Shown here piece by piece: positions 32,774 through 40,428 of a DNA stretch of 64,000 nt (position 1 is its first letter; the number at the start of each line of letters is the position of its first letter). The notes below the pieces were generated by a model. It worked only from the letters and a program-made list of their open reading frames with translations. It had not been told where the DNA came from and did not search any database. The position numbers and the translations under genes were made by a program. The stretch comes from Sphingomonas sp. 1F27F7B. GTDB lineage: Bacteria > Pseudomonadota > Alphaproteobacteria > Sphingomonadales > Sphingomonadaceae. The stretch spans positions 1 through 64,000 of the forward strand of contig NZ_SCMK01000024.1 in NCBI RefSeq assembly GCF_005503355.1. The letters are read 5' to 3'.

Positions 32774-33990
32774 CAGACTACTCCATTGGCAGGCGCCGTC
32801 TCCCTAGCAGAGTGGCCGCGCCGCGCCAGCCGGTTGAGTCCGATCAGCGGCCGCAGCCAGGCGATGCGCCGGCCGATCAGATAGGTCGCCGCGCACACGG
32901 CGCCGGTGCCGCCGAGCAGCAGCGCGAACTCGGCCGGCGCGCCGAGGCCGAACGGGAGCGAATACCAGGCGATCAGGACGATCGCGGGATGGTGGACGAT
33001 GTAGAAGGGGAACACCGCCTCGGCGAGCGGCTTGCGTAGCGGGTGGTCATGGTTCCAGCGCGTCTCGGCGATGTGGAACAGCGCGAGGATCATGCCCCAG
33101 GCCATGGCGGTGCGTGCGGCGCGGTCGAGCGCCATCACTTCGTGCGGCGGCACGCGCGTGCCCGGCCACAGGAGCTCGACGGTGACGATGATCGCGCCGG
33201 CCAGTGCCGCCATCGCCGCCGCCGGCTTCCAGCAGCGCGCCACCGCCGGCCACAGCCGCGGCGCGCCGGCCAGCGCGAAGCCGAACAGGAAGATCGGAAC
33301 ATATTGGGAGTGCCCGCCCCAGTCGCGCAGCAGCCCTTGCCGCTCGGGCGCGACGAACAGCAATGCCAGCCGCGCCGCGGCAAGCACCAGAACCGGCACC
33401 CAGAGCAGCCTGTGGCCCTTGGCCAGCCAGTCCGCCGCAGTGCCGATCGCGCGCATCGCCCGGCCGCCGCCCGGCGCCAGTACGCCGGCGAGCAGCAGCG
33501 AATAGGCGGCGAGATAGGCGACGAACCACAGATGCTCCCAGCTGGGAAACTCCCGGCCCCAGAAATCGCCGGAGCGCCAATAGTCGAGCGCCCAGAAATG
33601 AAGATAGCCATGGGGATAGCCATTCTCCATCACTCGCACCCACATCTCGAGCGGCACCAGTGCGACCATGCCGAAGGCGAGCGGCACCAGCAGCCGCAGC
33701 GCGCGCGAGCGGGCGAAGTCGCGCGCACCGGCCGATCGGTCGAACAGCTTGCGCGAGGCATAGCCGGAGACCGCGAAGAGCAGGGGCAGGCGCCAGGGCG
33801 TCAGCAGCGCCATGGGCGGGATCAGCCAGCCAAAGGCGTAGTTGGTCTTGATCACCCAGTCCCAGGGCGAGAAGGCCATGGCGATATGGTAGAGGATCAG
33901 CAGTGCGAAGGCGGCGATGCGCAGCCAGTCCATGCCGTAGTGGCGCTGGCCGGGGCGCGGGGCGGCAGCAAATTGTGGGTCGTGCTGCAA
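32773..33990 (-). CDS. Acyltransferase 3 family membrane protein
   Basis: The 405-residue product has about ten membrane helices. It starts with YGMDWLRIAAFALLILYHIAMAF, where the Arg and His are conserved in acyltransferase-3 proteins (OafA, NodX). These transfer acyl groups to exported sugars or lipids. Conserved VSGYASRKLFDRS and FPFYIVHHPAIVLIAWYSL segments also match. Substrate is unknown. It is upstream of and overlaps the S1/P1 nuclease gene. The region before its start is a short divergent gap to ispG. Confidence 0.88.
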   Translation of the reverse strand: MQHDPQFAAAPRPGQRHYGMDWLRIAAFALLILYHIAMAFSPWDWVIKTNYAFGWLIPPMALLTPWRLPLLFAVSGYASRKLFDRSAGARDFARSRALRLLVPLAFGMVALVPLEMWVRVMENGYPHGYLHFWALDYWRSGDFWGREFPSWEHLWFVAYLAAYSLLLAGVLAPGGGRAMRAIGTAADWLAKGHRLLWVPVLVLAAARLALLFVAPERQGLLRDWGGHSQYVPIFLFGFALAGAPRLWPAVARCWKPAAAMAALAGAIIVTVELLWPGTRVPPHEVMALDRAARTAMAWGMILALFHIAETRWNHDHPLRKPLAEAVFPFYIVHHPAIVLIAWYSLPFGLGAPAEFALLLGGTGAVCAATYLIGRRIAWLRPLIGLNRLARRGHSARETAPANGVV

Positions 33991-34066
33991 CGCGCGAGGC
34001 CTTGATCCTGGAAACGAGCCGGAGAATTAGCACCGCGCCTGTTAGCATCGCGTAAACCGCACCGGG

Positions 34067-34095
34067 TTGGCGCGGGCGCGGGGCGAGCGTATATG
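34067..34095 (+). promoter_or_regulatory. ispG promoter giving a leaderless transcript
   Basis: TTGGCG (34067-34072) and TATATG (34090-34095) are separated by 17 nt. The ATG at 34093 lies inside the -10 box, so translation cannot begin there. Transcription would begin about 7 nt beyond the -10 box, at the ATG at 34102. Confidence 0.5.
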
Positions 34096-34101
34096 GCGCC
34101 C

Positions 34102-35226
34102 ATGTCCGTACGTCCCTGGCGCGATATCGTCCGGCGGCCCAGCCGTCAGATCATGGTGGGCAACGTCCCCGTAGGCGGCGATGCGCCGGTGACGGTGCAG
34201 ACCATGACCAACACCGCCACTTCCGATGCCCGCGCGACCATCGACCAGATCCGCCGCTGCGAAGATGCCGGGGTCGACATCATCCGCGTCTCCTGCCCCG
34301 ATGTCGAATCGACCGCGGCGCTCAAGCAGATCGTCCGCGCCGCGCGCGTGCCGATCGTCGCGGACATCCATTTCCACTACAAGCGCGCGCTCGAGGCTGC
34401 CGATGCCGGCGCTGCGTGCCTGCGCATCAACCCGGGCAATATCGGCAGCGCCGACCGAGTGAACGAAGTGGTCAACGCCGCCAAGGCCAATGGCTGCGCG
34501 ATCCGGATCGGCGTCAACGCCGGCAGTCTCGAGAAGGACCTGCTCGAGAAATATGGCGAGCCCTGTCCCGAGGCGCTCGTCGAATCCGCGCTCGACCACA
34601 TCAAGCTGCTCCAGGACCGCGACTTCCACGAATTCAAGGTCGCGGTGAAGGCGTCGGACGTGTTCCTCGCCGTCGCCGCCTATCAGCAGCTCGCCGATGC
34701 GGTGGATTGCCCGCTGCACCTGGGCATCACCGAGGCGGGCGGCTTTGTCGGCGGCACGGTGAAGAGCGCGATCGGCATCGGCTCGCTGCTCTGGTTCGGC
34801 ATCGGCGACACGATTCGCGTCAGCCTCTCGGCCGAGCCCGAGGAGGAAGTGCGCGTCGGCTTCGAGATCCTCAAGGCGCTCGGCATCCGCAACCGCGGTG
34901 TCCGCGTCGTCTCCTGTCCGAGCTGCGCGCGCCAGGGCTTCGATGTGATCCGTACCGTCCAGGCGCTGGAGGACCGGCTCCAGCACATCCGCACGCCGCT
35001 CTCGCTCTCGGTGCTGGGCTGTGTGGTCAACGGCCCGGGCGAGGCGCGCGAGACCGATATCGGCCTTACCGGCGGCGGCAACGGCAAGCACATGGTCTAT
35101 CTGTCCGGCGTAACCGATCACACGGTGAACGATGCAGACATGCTCGATCACATCGTCAAGCTGGTCGAGGCCAAGGCAGCGGAGATCGAGGCGGCAAATG
35201 GTGCCGCCGCAGTGGCGGCAGAATAG
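34102..35226 (+). CDS. ispG: 4-hydroxy-3-methylbut-2-enyl diphosphate synthase IspG
   Basis: The 374-residue product is the iron-sulphur enzyme converting MEcPP to HMBPP in the methylerythritol phosphate isoprenoid pathway. It has an N-terminal TIM-barrel domain ([31 protein letters not shown]-type segment, [15 protein letters not shown]). In the C-terminal domain cluster ligands are in [11 protein letters not shown] and [12 protein letters not shown] prefer the ATG at 34102 to 34093 because the latter lies within the -10 box of the only good promoter. Length fits the bacterial single-domain-pair enzyme. Confidence 0.95.
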   Translation: MSVRPWRDIVRRPSRQIMVGNVPVGGDAPVTVQTMTNTATSDARATIDQIRRCEDAGVDIIRVSCPDVESTAALKQIVRAARVPIVADIHFHYKRALEAADAGAACLRINPGNIGSADRVNEVVNAAKANGCAIRIGVNAGSLEKDLLEKYGEPCPEALVESALDHIKLLQDRDFHEFKVAVKASDVFLAVAAYQQLADAVDCPLHLGITEAGGFVGGTVKSAIGIGSLLWFGIGDTIRVSLSAEPEEEVRVGFEILKALGIRNRGVRVVSCPSCARQGFDVIRTVQALEDRLQHIRTPLSLSVLGCVVNGPGEARETDIGLTGGGNGKHMVYLSGVTDHTVNDADMLDHIVKLVEAKAAEIEAANGAAAVAAE

Positions 35227-35235
35227 GTCTCATGC

Positions 35236-35261
35236 TATATATCAGGTCCTGGAGGGCCTGA
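35236..35261 (+). promoter_or_regulatory. Promoter and inverted-repeat operator of the toxin-antitoxin pair
   Basis: A TATATAT -10-like run (35236-35242) abuts an inverted repeat, TCAGGTCC-TGGA-GGGCCTGA (35242-35261), with seven of eight positions paired. The repeat also covers the GGAGG ribosome-binding site of the antitoxin. A dimeric AbrB-type antitoxin could bind it and repress its own operon. Confidence 0.55.
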
Positions 35262-35262
35262 C

Positions 35263-35508
35263 ATGACCTATCACGCCAAGGTGATCGCCGGCGGCAAGAT
35301 CGTCATCCCCGCGGAGCTGCGCCGCGAGCTTGGGATCAAGGACGGGGATGTGCTGGTGCTCGATCGCGCCGCCGATGGCTCGCTCGCGGTCAAGACGCAT
35401 ATGCAGGTCATCCGGGACGGGCAGCAGAAGATCCGCGCGATGATCACGCATCCCGTCACGGTGGACGACTTCATTGCCGACAAGCGTGCGGAGGCCGAAC
35501 GCGAATAA
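35263..35508 (+). CDS. AbrB/MazE-type antitoxin
   Basis: The 81-residue product has an N-terminal swapped-hairpin AbrB domain (YHAKVIAGGKIVIPAELRRELGIKDGDVLVL, residues 2-32). An acidic helical tail (DDFIADKRAEAERE) would bind the toxin. The ATG overlaps by one nucleotide with the downstream PIN gene through TAATG. The operator upstream supports autoregulation. It lies 36 nt after ispG, so readthrough from ispG is possible. Confidence 0.85.
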   Translation: MTYHAKVIAGGKIVIPAELRRELGIKDGDVLVLDRAADGSLAVKTHMQVIRDGQQKIRAMITHPVTVDDFIADKRAEAERE

Positions 35509-35885
35509 TGTTCGTCCTCGATGCCTCCGTGCTCCTCGCCCTGCTGCTCGGGGAATCGGGCGCCCAGCAAGTGGCGGCGGTGGTTCGCGGGGCCGAGATG
35601 TCGATCGTCAATCTGTGTGAGGTGGTCACCAAATTGTCGGAGGGCGGCGCTGATCCGGACCTGGTATATGGAATCGCGATTTCCTACGGGGTTCGCGTTC
35701 AAGCCTTTCGGGAGGCACATGCGATAGAGGTGGCGAGATTGCGCCCGCTCACCAGGCATCTTGGCCTGTCGCTCGGTGATCGGAGCTGCCTGGCGCAAGG
35801 CAGATTCAGTGCATTGCCGATCCTCACCGCAGACGCCCGGATGGCATCCGCCGATATCGGCCTCGACATCCGCATGATCCGCTGA
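35508..35885 (+). CDS. PIN-domain ribonuclease toxin
   Basis: The 125-residue product is a PIN-domain protein with the catalytic acids intact: D5 in FVLDASVLLALLLGE, E38 in NLCEVVTKL, D91 in LSLGDRSCLAQ and D109 in PILTADARM. These proteins cut RNA, often tRNA, with magnesium. It shares a transcript with the AbrB-type antitoxin. It has lower GC at third positions than its neighbours, as is common for horizontally moved toxin-antitoxin modules. It ends 2 nt before the DMT transporter gene. Confidence 0.88.
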   Translation: MFVLDASVLLALLLGESGAQQVAAVVRGAEMSIVNLCEVVTKLSEGGADPDLVYGIAISYGVRVQAFREAHAIEVARLRPLTRHLGLSLGDRSCLAQGRFSALPILTADARMASADIGLDIRMIR

Positions 35886-35887
35886 CC

Positions 35888-36790
35888 ATGTCGCGTGCCA
35901 CTCCGATCCTCGCGGCCCTGCTCGCCGCCGGGGCGGGCATCGCGCTCTATTCGATCATGGATGCGGTGATGAAGGGCCTCAGCCTTGCCATCGGCGCCTA
36001 TGCCGCGCTGTTCTGGCGGCTCGTCGTCGGCGTGACGATCATGACGCCGCTCTTCGCCCTTGGCCGGCCGCGCCTGCCCGCGCGGCGCATATTGGCAATC
36101 CATGCGATCCGCAGCGCAGTGATCGCGGTGATGGCGATCGCCTTCTTCTGGGGGATCGTCCGCGTGCCGCTGGCAGAGGCGATCGCGCTCACCTTCATCG
36201 CACCGCTGATCGCGCTCGGCCTCGCGGCGATCTTCCTGAAGGAGAGGATCGGGGCGCGTTCGGTCCTGGGCTCGCTGCTCGGGCTGGCGGGGGTAGGCAT
36301 CATCCTCGCCGGCCAGCTGGGCGCGCCGCACCGGCCCGATTCGGGGATCGGCATGGCGGCGGTGCTCGTCTCCGCGCTGTTCTATGCGGTCAATCTCGTC
36401 ATCGCGCGCCACCAGGCGCAGCAGGCCGGGCCGATCGAGATCGCCTTCTTCCAGAACTGGTTCATCCTCGCCCTGTTCGCGCTGCCCGCGCCCTGGCTGC
36501 TGGTGGCGCCGGCGCCGGGGCAATGGCCGCTGGTCGCGCTCGCCGCCGCGCTGGCGGTCGCGTCGCTGCTGCTTCTCTCCTGGGCCTATGCGCGCGCGGA
36601 GGCACAGGTGCTGCTCACGGTCGAATATACGGCCTTCATCTGGGCGGCGATCATGGGCTGGCTGTTCTTCCGCGAGCCGCTCACGCTCGTCACTGTCGCC
36701 GGCACCTTGCTGATCGTCGCGGGATGCTGGATGGCAGCACGCAGCCGGCCCGGTATCGCCGAGCCCGAAGTGGAGCCCGCCCTTTCATGA
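35888..36790 (+). CDS. EamA/DMT family transporter
   Basis: The 300-residue product has ten hydrophobic helices in two EamA repeats (residues 1-140 and 150-292). It includes SIMDAVMKGLSLAIGAYAALFWRLVVG, LAEAIALTFIAPLIALGLAAIFLKERI and VEYTAFIWAAIMGWLFFREPLTL. The repeated pattern of a helix ending in a short acidic or basic E-R/E-P near each repeat end is typical. It is probably an inner-membrane exporter of metabolites; substrate not known. It overlaps the next gene by 4 nt. Confidence 0.9.
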   Translation: MSRATPILAALLAAGAGIALYSIMDAVMKGLSLAIGAYAALFWRLVVGVTIMTPLFALGRPRLPARRILAIHAIRSAVIAVMAIAFFWGIVRVPLAEAIALTFIAPLIALGLAAIFLKERIGARSVLGSLLGLAGVGIILAGQLGAPHRPDSGIGMAAVLVSALFYAVNLVIARHQAQQAGPIEIAFFQNWFILALFALPAPWLLVAPAPGQWPLVALAAALAVASLLLLSWAYARAEAQVLLTVEYTAFIWAAIMGWLFFREPLTLVTVAGTLLIVAGCWMAARSRPGIAEPEVEPALS

Positions 36791-37260
36791 TCGCCATCCG
36801 TACCGCCACGCCCGACGATGTCGCGCTGATCCTCGATCTCGTCCGGGAGCTCGCCGTCTATGAGCGTGAGCCCGATGCCGTGGTGGCGACCGAGGCGATG
36901 CTGCACGATGCGCTGTTCGGGCGCCGCGTCGCCGAGAGCCTGATCGCGGAACTCGACGGCAAGCCTGTCGGCTTCGCGCTGTTCTTTCACAATTTCTCGA
37001 CCTGGACGGGCAAGCCCGGCATCTATCTCGAAGACCTGTACGTGACGCCCGGCGCGCGCGGTTCGGGCGCGGGCAAGGCGTTGCTCCGCCATCTGGCCGG
37101 CATCGCGCTCGATCGGGATTGCGGACGCTTCGAATGGGCGGTGCTCGACTGGAACACGCCCGCGATCGATTTCTACCGGGCGATGGGGGCGCAGGCGATG
37201 GACGAATGGACCGTCCAGCGCGTCACCGGCGATGCGCTCGTCGCGCTGGCCGGGCGCTGA
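36787..37260 (+). CDS. GNAT family N-acetyltransferase
   Basis: The 157-residue product has the GNAT motif A GARGSGAGKALLRHLAGIAL near residues 90-110, preceded by YLEDLYVTP, and a C-terminal DWNTPAIDFYRAMGAQ. This layout, with KPGIYLEDLYV, resembles diamine/spermine-type acetyltransferases (SAT1-like), so a polyamine or amino-acid substrate is possible. The ATG overlaps the DMT transporter stop (ATGA), which suggests a common transcript and perhaps a shared substrate class. Confidence 0.88.
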   Translation: MIAIRTATPDDVALILDLVRELAVYEREPDAVVATEAMLHDALFGRRVAESLIAELDGKPVGFALFFHNFSTWTGKPGIYLEDLYVTPGARGSGAGKALLRHLAGIALDRDCGRFEWAVLDWNTPAIDFYRAMGAQAMDEWTVQRVTGDALVALAGR

Positions 37261-37300
37261 GCATTGCGCGAGAAGATGGGAAGCGGCTATTCGTGAGGCA

Positions 37301-37390
37301 ATGCGATCACGGGATACTCCGATGGCCTGGGTGCTGCCGATCCCCGATGCCGTCGCCCGCGTGCCCGTGCTCGAGCTGGCGGGGCATTGA
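37301..37390 (+). CDS. Possible short ORF before TfoX-like gene
   Basis: A 29-residue frame (RSRDTPMAWVLPIPDAV and so on) ends with TGA that overlaps the TfoX-like start (ATGA). No good ribosome-binding site is seen, and I do not recognise the product. It could be a leader peptide, a remnant, or chance. The rest of the gap 37261-37389 holds nothing else that I can call. Confidence 0.25.
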   Translation: MRSRDTPMAWVLPIPDAVARVPVLELAGH

Positions 37391-37770
37391 TGGCGGTGGA
37401 CCAGGGCCTGGTCGAATGGGTCAAGGAGGCGATGGCGCCGGTCGGCACCGTCACGTCCAAGCGGCTGTTTGGCGGCGCCGCGCTCTATCTGGACGGGCTG
37501 GCCTTCGCGATCCTCGCCTTCGATGCGCTATGGCTCAAGGCGGACGCGGAAAGCGCGGCGGATTGGGGCGATGCCGAGCGGTTCTCGGTCACGCGCGAGA
37601 ATGGCAAGGTCCAGTCGCTCAACTATCGCCGGGCACCCGACGAGACCTATGACGATGCTGACGCGCTGCGCCGCTGGGGATTGCTGGCGATCGAGGCCGC
37701 CAGGCGCGCGCCGCCGAAAAAGCTCGGGGCCCGGAAGCGGGCCCGGCGGAGAACCCGGGCAGGTTCTTGA
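37390..37770 (+). CDS. TfoX N-terminal domain protein
   Basis: The 126-residue product has the TfoX/Sxy N-terminal domain: VEWVKEAMAPVGTVTSKRLFGGAALYLDGLAFAIL, then LWLKADAESAADW and NYRRAPDETYDDADALRRWGLLAIEAA. A basic tail follows. The C-terminal domain of full-length TfoX (about 200 residues) is absent. TfoX proteins influence natural competence in gammaproteobacteria; the one-domain form in alphaproteobacteria is uncharacterised. A TTG one codon upstream is an alternative start. Confidence 0.82.
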   Translation: MAVDQGLVEWVKEAMAPVGTVTSKRLFGGAALYLDGLAFAILAFDALWLKADAESAADWGDAERFSVTRENGKVQSLNYRRAPDETYDDADALRRWGLLAIEAARRAPPKKLGARKRARRRTRAGS

Positions 37771-37778
37771 CTCGGTTT

Positions 37779-37808
37779 CCGTCATCCCCGCGCGGGCGGG
37801 GATGACGG
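37779..37808. repeat. Perfect hairpin of the GTCATCCCCGC type
   Basis: CCGTCATCCCCGC pairs perfectly over 13 bp with GCGGGGATGACGG around a 4-nt loop. It sits between the TfoX-like gene and the convergent lipoprotein gene and may terminate both. It matches the widespread REP-like palindrome class seen in many proteobacteria. Confidence 0.6.
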
Positions 37809-37817
37809 GCTGGCAGG

Positions 37818-38369
37818 CTAGGGCAACGCGTTCACATTGGCCGGAGTGCAGGGGTCGAGGAACTTGGGCGCCGGTCCGGCATCGCGTACCGGCAGCACGC
37901 TCTCGCCCGAGGCGCTCTTGTAGAGCAGGTTCATCTGGGCCGTTTTGAGCGCGGCGGGATCGTCGCTCGGCAAGTTGATCACTACCCGGCCCAGCGGCCC
38001 CGAGGTCGTGCCCTTGGGAACCAGCTTGGACGCGGCATTTCCCGTCAGCAGATACGTGAACGAGGCGCCGGGCGTCCCCGGCACCGTGTTCCCCTTGGAA
38101 TCGCCATTGGCGAACAACTTCGCCGGATTGAAGTTGAAGTCCTTCGCGCCCGACGCTTTGTTCTCGATCGAGACGATGTCGTAGAACAGGAACATGCCCG
38201 AACCGGCCGACGTCGTCGTGTGCGGAGAACCCGTCGGGTTGCTGTCGAACAGGTAGCAGTTGGCCGGCTGGCGATAATGCAGGATCACCGTATTCTGGCA
38301 TCCGCCCAGTAATATACTGCCGACGGATCCGATAAGTATCGCACGAATATTGGCGTGGAGTTGCAGCAT
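37818..38369 (-). CDS. Hypothetical lipoprotein, atypical composition
   Basis: The 183-residue product begins with a signal sequence and lipobox (SVGSILLGGC), so Cys at about residue 24 should be lipidated. The mature part contains repeated small polar residues (DSNPTGSPHTTTSAGSG, GDSKGNTVPGTPGASFTYLLTGNAAS) and ends with a Cys near LDPCTPANVNALP. No domain is recognised. I prefer the second of two adjacent ATG codons because it stands 6 nt from GGAGG. It has lower GC at third positions than neighbours, suggesting recent acquisition. Confidence 0.65.
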   Translation of the reverse strand: MLQLHANIRAILIGSVGSILLGGCQNTVILHYRQPANCYLFDSNPTGSPHTTTSAGSGMFLFYDIVSIENKASGAKDFNFNPAKLFANGDSKGNTVPGTPGASFTYLLTGNAASKLVPKGTTSGPLGRVVINLPSDDPAALKTAQMNLLYKSASGESVLPVRDAGPAPKFLDPCTPANVNALP

Positions 38370-38421
38370 CATCTGCCTCCTTCAAGGGAAGATGGAAAAC
38401 CGACTCGCGCCCGATGGGGGT

Positions 38422-38452
38422 ATATTATTTCGATTCGCAACTGTCTTGCGAA
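38422..38452 (-). promoter_or_regulatory. Promoter and inverted repeat upstream of the lipoprotein gene
   Basis: TTCGCAA (38434-38440) and TTGCGAA (38446-38452) form a perfect 7-bp inverted repeat with a 5-nt spacer. On the minus strand a TAATAT -10-like sequence (38427-38422) follows immediately, so the repeat overlaps the likely -35 region. A repressor site is plausible. The remaining gap to 38508 shows nothing else. Confidence 0.45.
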
Positions 38453-38508
38453 GTCGGATAAGGGACCAATTCGGATACTTGCGGATCGACGGTGCTGCGG
38501 GCAGCCCG

Positions 38509-39162
38509 TTAGCCTCCACCCAGCACGTTGATGCTGAACGCGATGATGCCCAGGTTGAACACGAACGCGGCCAGGCAATGCGCGGTCACCACACGTCGGA
38601 TGCGGCGGCTGGTGATGTTCATGTCGCTGGTCTGGAAGGTCATGCCCAGGCAGAAGGAGAAATAGACGAAGTCCCAGTAATCGGGATCGGGCGTCTCGGG
38701 AAAGGTCACGCCGCCGCTGTCGCCGCCGCCCGCCTTCTCCGAATAGAAGAGATGCGCATAGTGCAGCGCATAGATCGTGTTGCTGAAGGTCCAGCAGAGC
38801 GCCAGCGTGCCGACGATCAGAAACAGCGCCCAGTCCTGCGTGCGCTCCTTCTCCATCAGCTCGCTGGCGACCGCGGCCAGGATCACGAGGCTCACCAGCC
38901 CGGTGATCACCAGCAGCAGGAAACGGTTCGCGTCGTTCCGCTTGGCGGATTGCCGCATCCCTTCGGCCTCCTGCCGGAAGAGCGGGGCGATCGCGGTGAG
39001 GAAGGTGACTGCGCCGATGTCGAACCCGATCATCAGCCCGAAGCGCAGGCCGAGCAGGGGGATGGCGAGCCAGCCGGCGACCAAGGTGACCACGAGGAAC
39101 AGCAGGAAGCGCGGTGGGGCGACGACGTTGCCCAGGCCGCGGCGGGAGTGCCGCCGGCTCAT
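38509..39162 (-). CDS. DUF1345 family membrane protein
   Basis: The 217-residue product has five likely membrane helices. It includes FGLMIGFDIGAVTFLTAIAP, LFLIVGTLALCWTFSNTIYALHYAHLFY and PDPDYWDFVYFSFCLGMTFQTSDMNITSRRIRR, the last being the signature of DUF1345. Function is unknown. I chose the ATG at 39162, whose overlap with the upstream gene stop (ATGA) shows coupling; 21 further in-frame codons upstream are not family-like. Confidence 0.88.
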   Translation of the reverse strand: MSRRHSRRGLGNVVAPPRFLLFLVVTLVAGWLAIPLLGLRFGLMIGFDIGAVTFLTAIAPLFRQEAEGMRQSAKRNDANRFLLLVITGLVSLVILAAVASELMEKERTQDWALFLIVGTLALCWTFSNTIYALHYAHLFYSEKAGGGDSGGVTFPETPDPDYWDFVYFSFCLGMTFQTSDMNITSRRIRRVVTAHCLAAFVFNLGIIAFSINVLGGG

Positions 39163-39809
39163 GCCCGGCTCGCCCAGCGGGCGTTCAGCGATCCGATTGC
39201 GGCAAGGGCCAGAAGCGCCATCCATGCATAGCTGTGCGCCTGCATCATGGCAGGGTCATGCGGTGCGGTGAAGAGGAGCCAGAGCGATGCGAGGCCGCCG
39301 CCCGCCAGGGGGATTGCGGCGATCTTGCCCGGGATCGGCCCGCGCCAGGCAAGCGCGGCGAGCAGCAGCTCGCCCAGTCCCAGCAGCGCGAATTTGCTGC
39401 GCACGGCGAGGAACAGCGCGCCGAACAGGTCGGGCGGGCTCTGCCAGTGCGGCACGAGCTGGAAGAGGATCAGCCCTTCGACCTGGTCGAGGAGCGCCGC
39501 GATCAGCAGCGCGGCGATGGCCGCCAGCGAAAGGCGGCGCGCGCCGTTCCGCAGCGCATGGGCGCCGAGCGCCAGAAAGGCGGCATAGGCGGGGATGAAG
39601 GCCAGCGCGTCCCACCAGCTCGCGCGGATCTGCGCGGCCTGGAAAATGGCGGAGCAGGGCGGGGCGCCGAAGAGTTCGGCGAGCGCGGCGGGGCTGCGCA
39701 CCAGTTCGAGCGCGATGATCGGCCCGGCCCCGTGCGTGGGCCCGCAGGCGACGAGGCCCGGGATGCGCCCGAACCCCATCGACGCGGCCAGCGTCGCCAG
39801 CCCGGCCAC
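39159..39809 (-). CDS. Hypothetical multi-pass membrane protein, start uncertain
   Basis: The product has about 216 residues with six hydrophobic segments, including LAAIAALLIAALLDQVEGLILF and LLFTAPHDPAMMQAHSYAWMALLALAAIGSLNARW. No family is recognised. The start is unclear. GTG at 39809 is given here. The frame also allows CTG at 39842, overlapping the ppa stop, with AAGGAGG suitably placed inside ppa; that start would add RTLAWRLC to the first helix. ATG at 39779 is a third option. It lies between ppa and DUF1345 and overlaps the latter by 4 nt. Confidence 0.65.
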   Translation of the reverse strand: MAGLATLAASMGFGRIPGLVACGPTHGAGPIIALELVRSPAALAELFGAPPCSAIFQAAQIRASWWDALAFIPAYAAFLALGAHALRNGARRLSLAAIAALLIAALLDQVEGLILFQLVPHWQSPPDLFGALFLAVRSKFALLGLGELLLAALAWRGPIPGKIAAIPLAGGGLASLWLLFTAPHDPAMMQAHSYAWMALLALAAIGSLNARWASRA

Positions 39810-39838
39810 TGCGCACAGTCGCCAGGCCAGCGTGCGGG

Positions 39839-40387
39839 TCAGGCGGCCTGGGCCTCCTTGGCCTTCTTCGCGGCTTCGATCGCCTCGATCACGATCCTGC
39901 GCGCTTCCTCGGCATCGCCCCACTGGCCGATGCGCACCCACTTCTCGGACTCCAGGTCCTTGTAGTGCTTGAAGAAGTGCTCGATCTGCTGGAGCACGAT
40001 CGACGGCAGGTCCTGCCGCTCGCCGATGTCCGAATAATAGGGGAAGGTGCTGTCCACCGGCACGCAGATCAGCTTCTCGTCGCCGCCGGCCTCGTCCTCG
40101 AGCTTGAGCACGCCGATCGGGCGGGCACGCACCACGCAGCCCGGCACGAAGGGCGAGCGCGCGATGACCAGCGCGTCGAGCGGGTCGCCGTCGGGCGAGA
40201 GCGTGTGCGGCACGAAGCCGTAATTCGCCGGGTAGCGCATCGGCGTGTGCAGGATGCGGTCGACGAACAGGGCGCCGCTGGCCTTGTCGAACTCATACTT
40301 CACCGGCTCGCCGCCGACGGGAACCTCGATGATCACGTTGAGGCTGTTCGGCGGATCGTCACCCACCGGAATCAAATCGATACGCAC
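39839..40387 (-). CDS. ppa: Inorganic pyrophosphatase
   Basis: The 182-residue product is a family I inorganic pyrophosphatase, which hydrolyses pyrophosphate to drive biosynthesis. It has VIIEVPVGGEPVKYEFDKASGALFVDRIL at the N-terminus, NYGFVPHTLSPDGDPLDALVI (the family signature with the metal-binding aspartates) and LEDEAGGDEKLICVPVD. A C-terminal Ala/Lys tail follows. Length matches the bacterial hexameric enzymes. Confidence 0.96.
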   Translation of the reverse strand: MRIDLIPVGDDPPNSLNVIIEVPVGGEPVKYEFDKASGALFVDRILHTPMRYPANYGFVPHTLSPDGDPLDALVIARSPFVPGCVVRARPIGVLKLEDEAGGDEKLICVPVDSTFPYYSDIGERQDLPSIVLQQIEHFFKHYKDLESEKWVRIGQWGDAEEARRIVIEAIEAAKKAKEAQAA

Positions 40388-40428
40388 GCTATGCTTTCCT
40401 TAAGCTGGGCGGTTGCGCCCCCCAGTCC

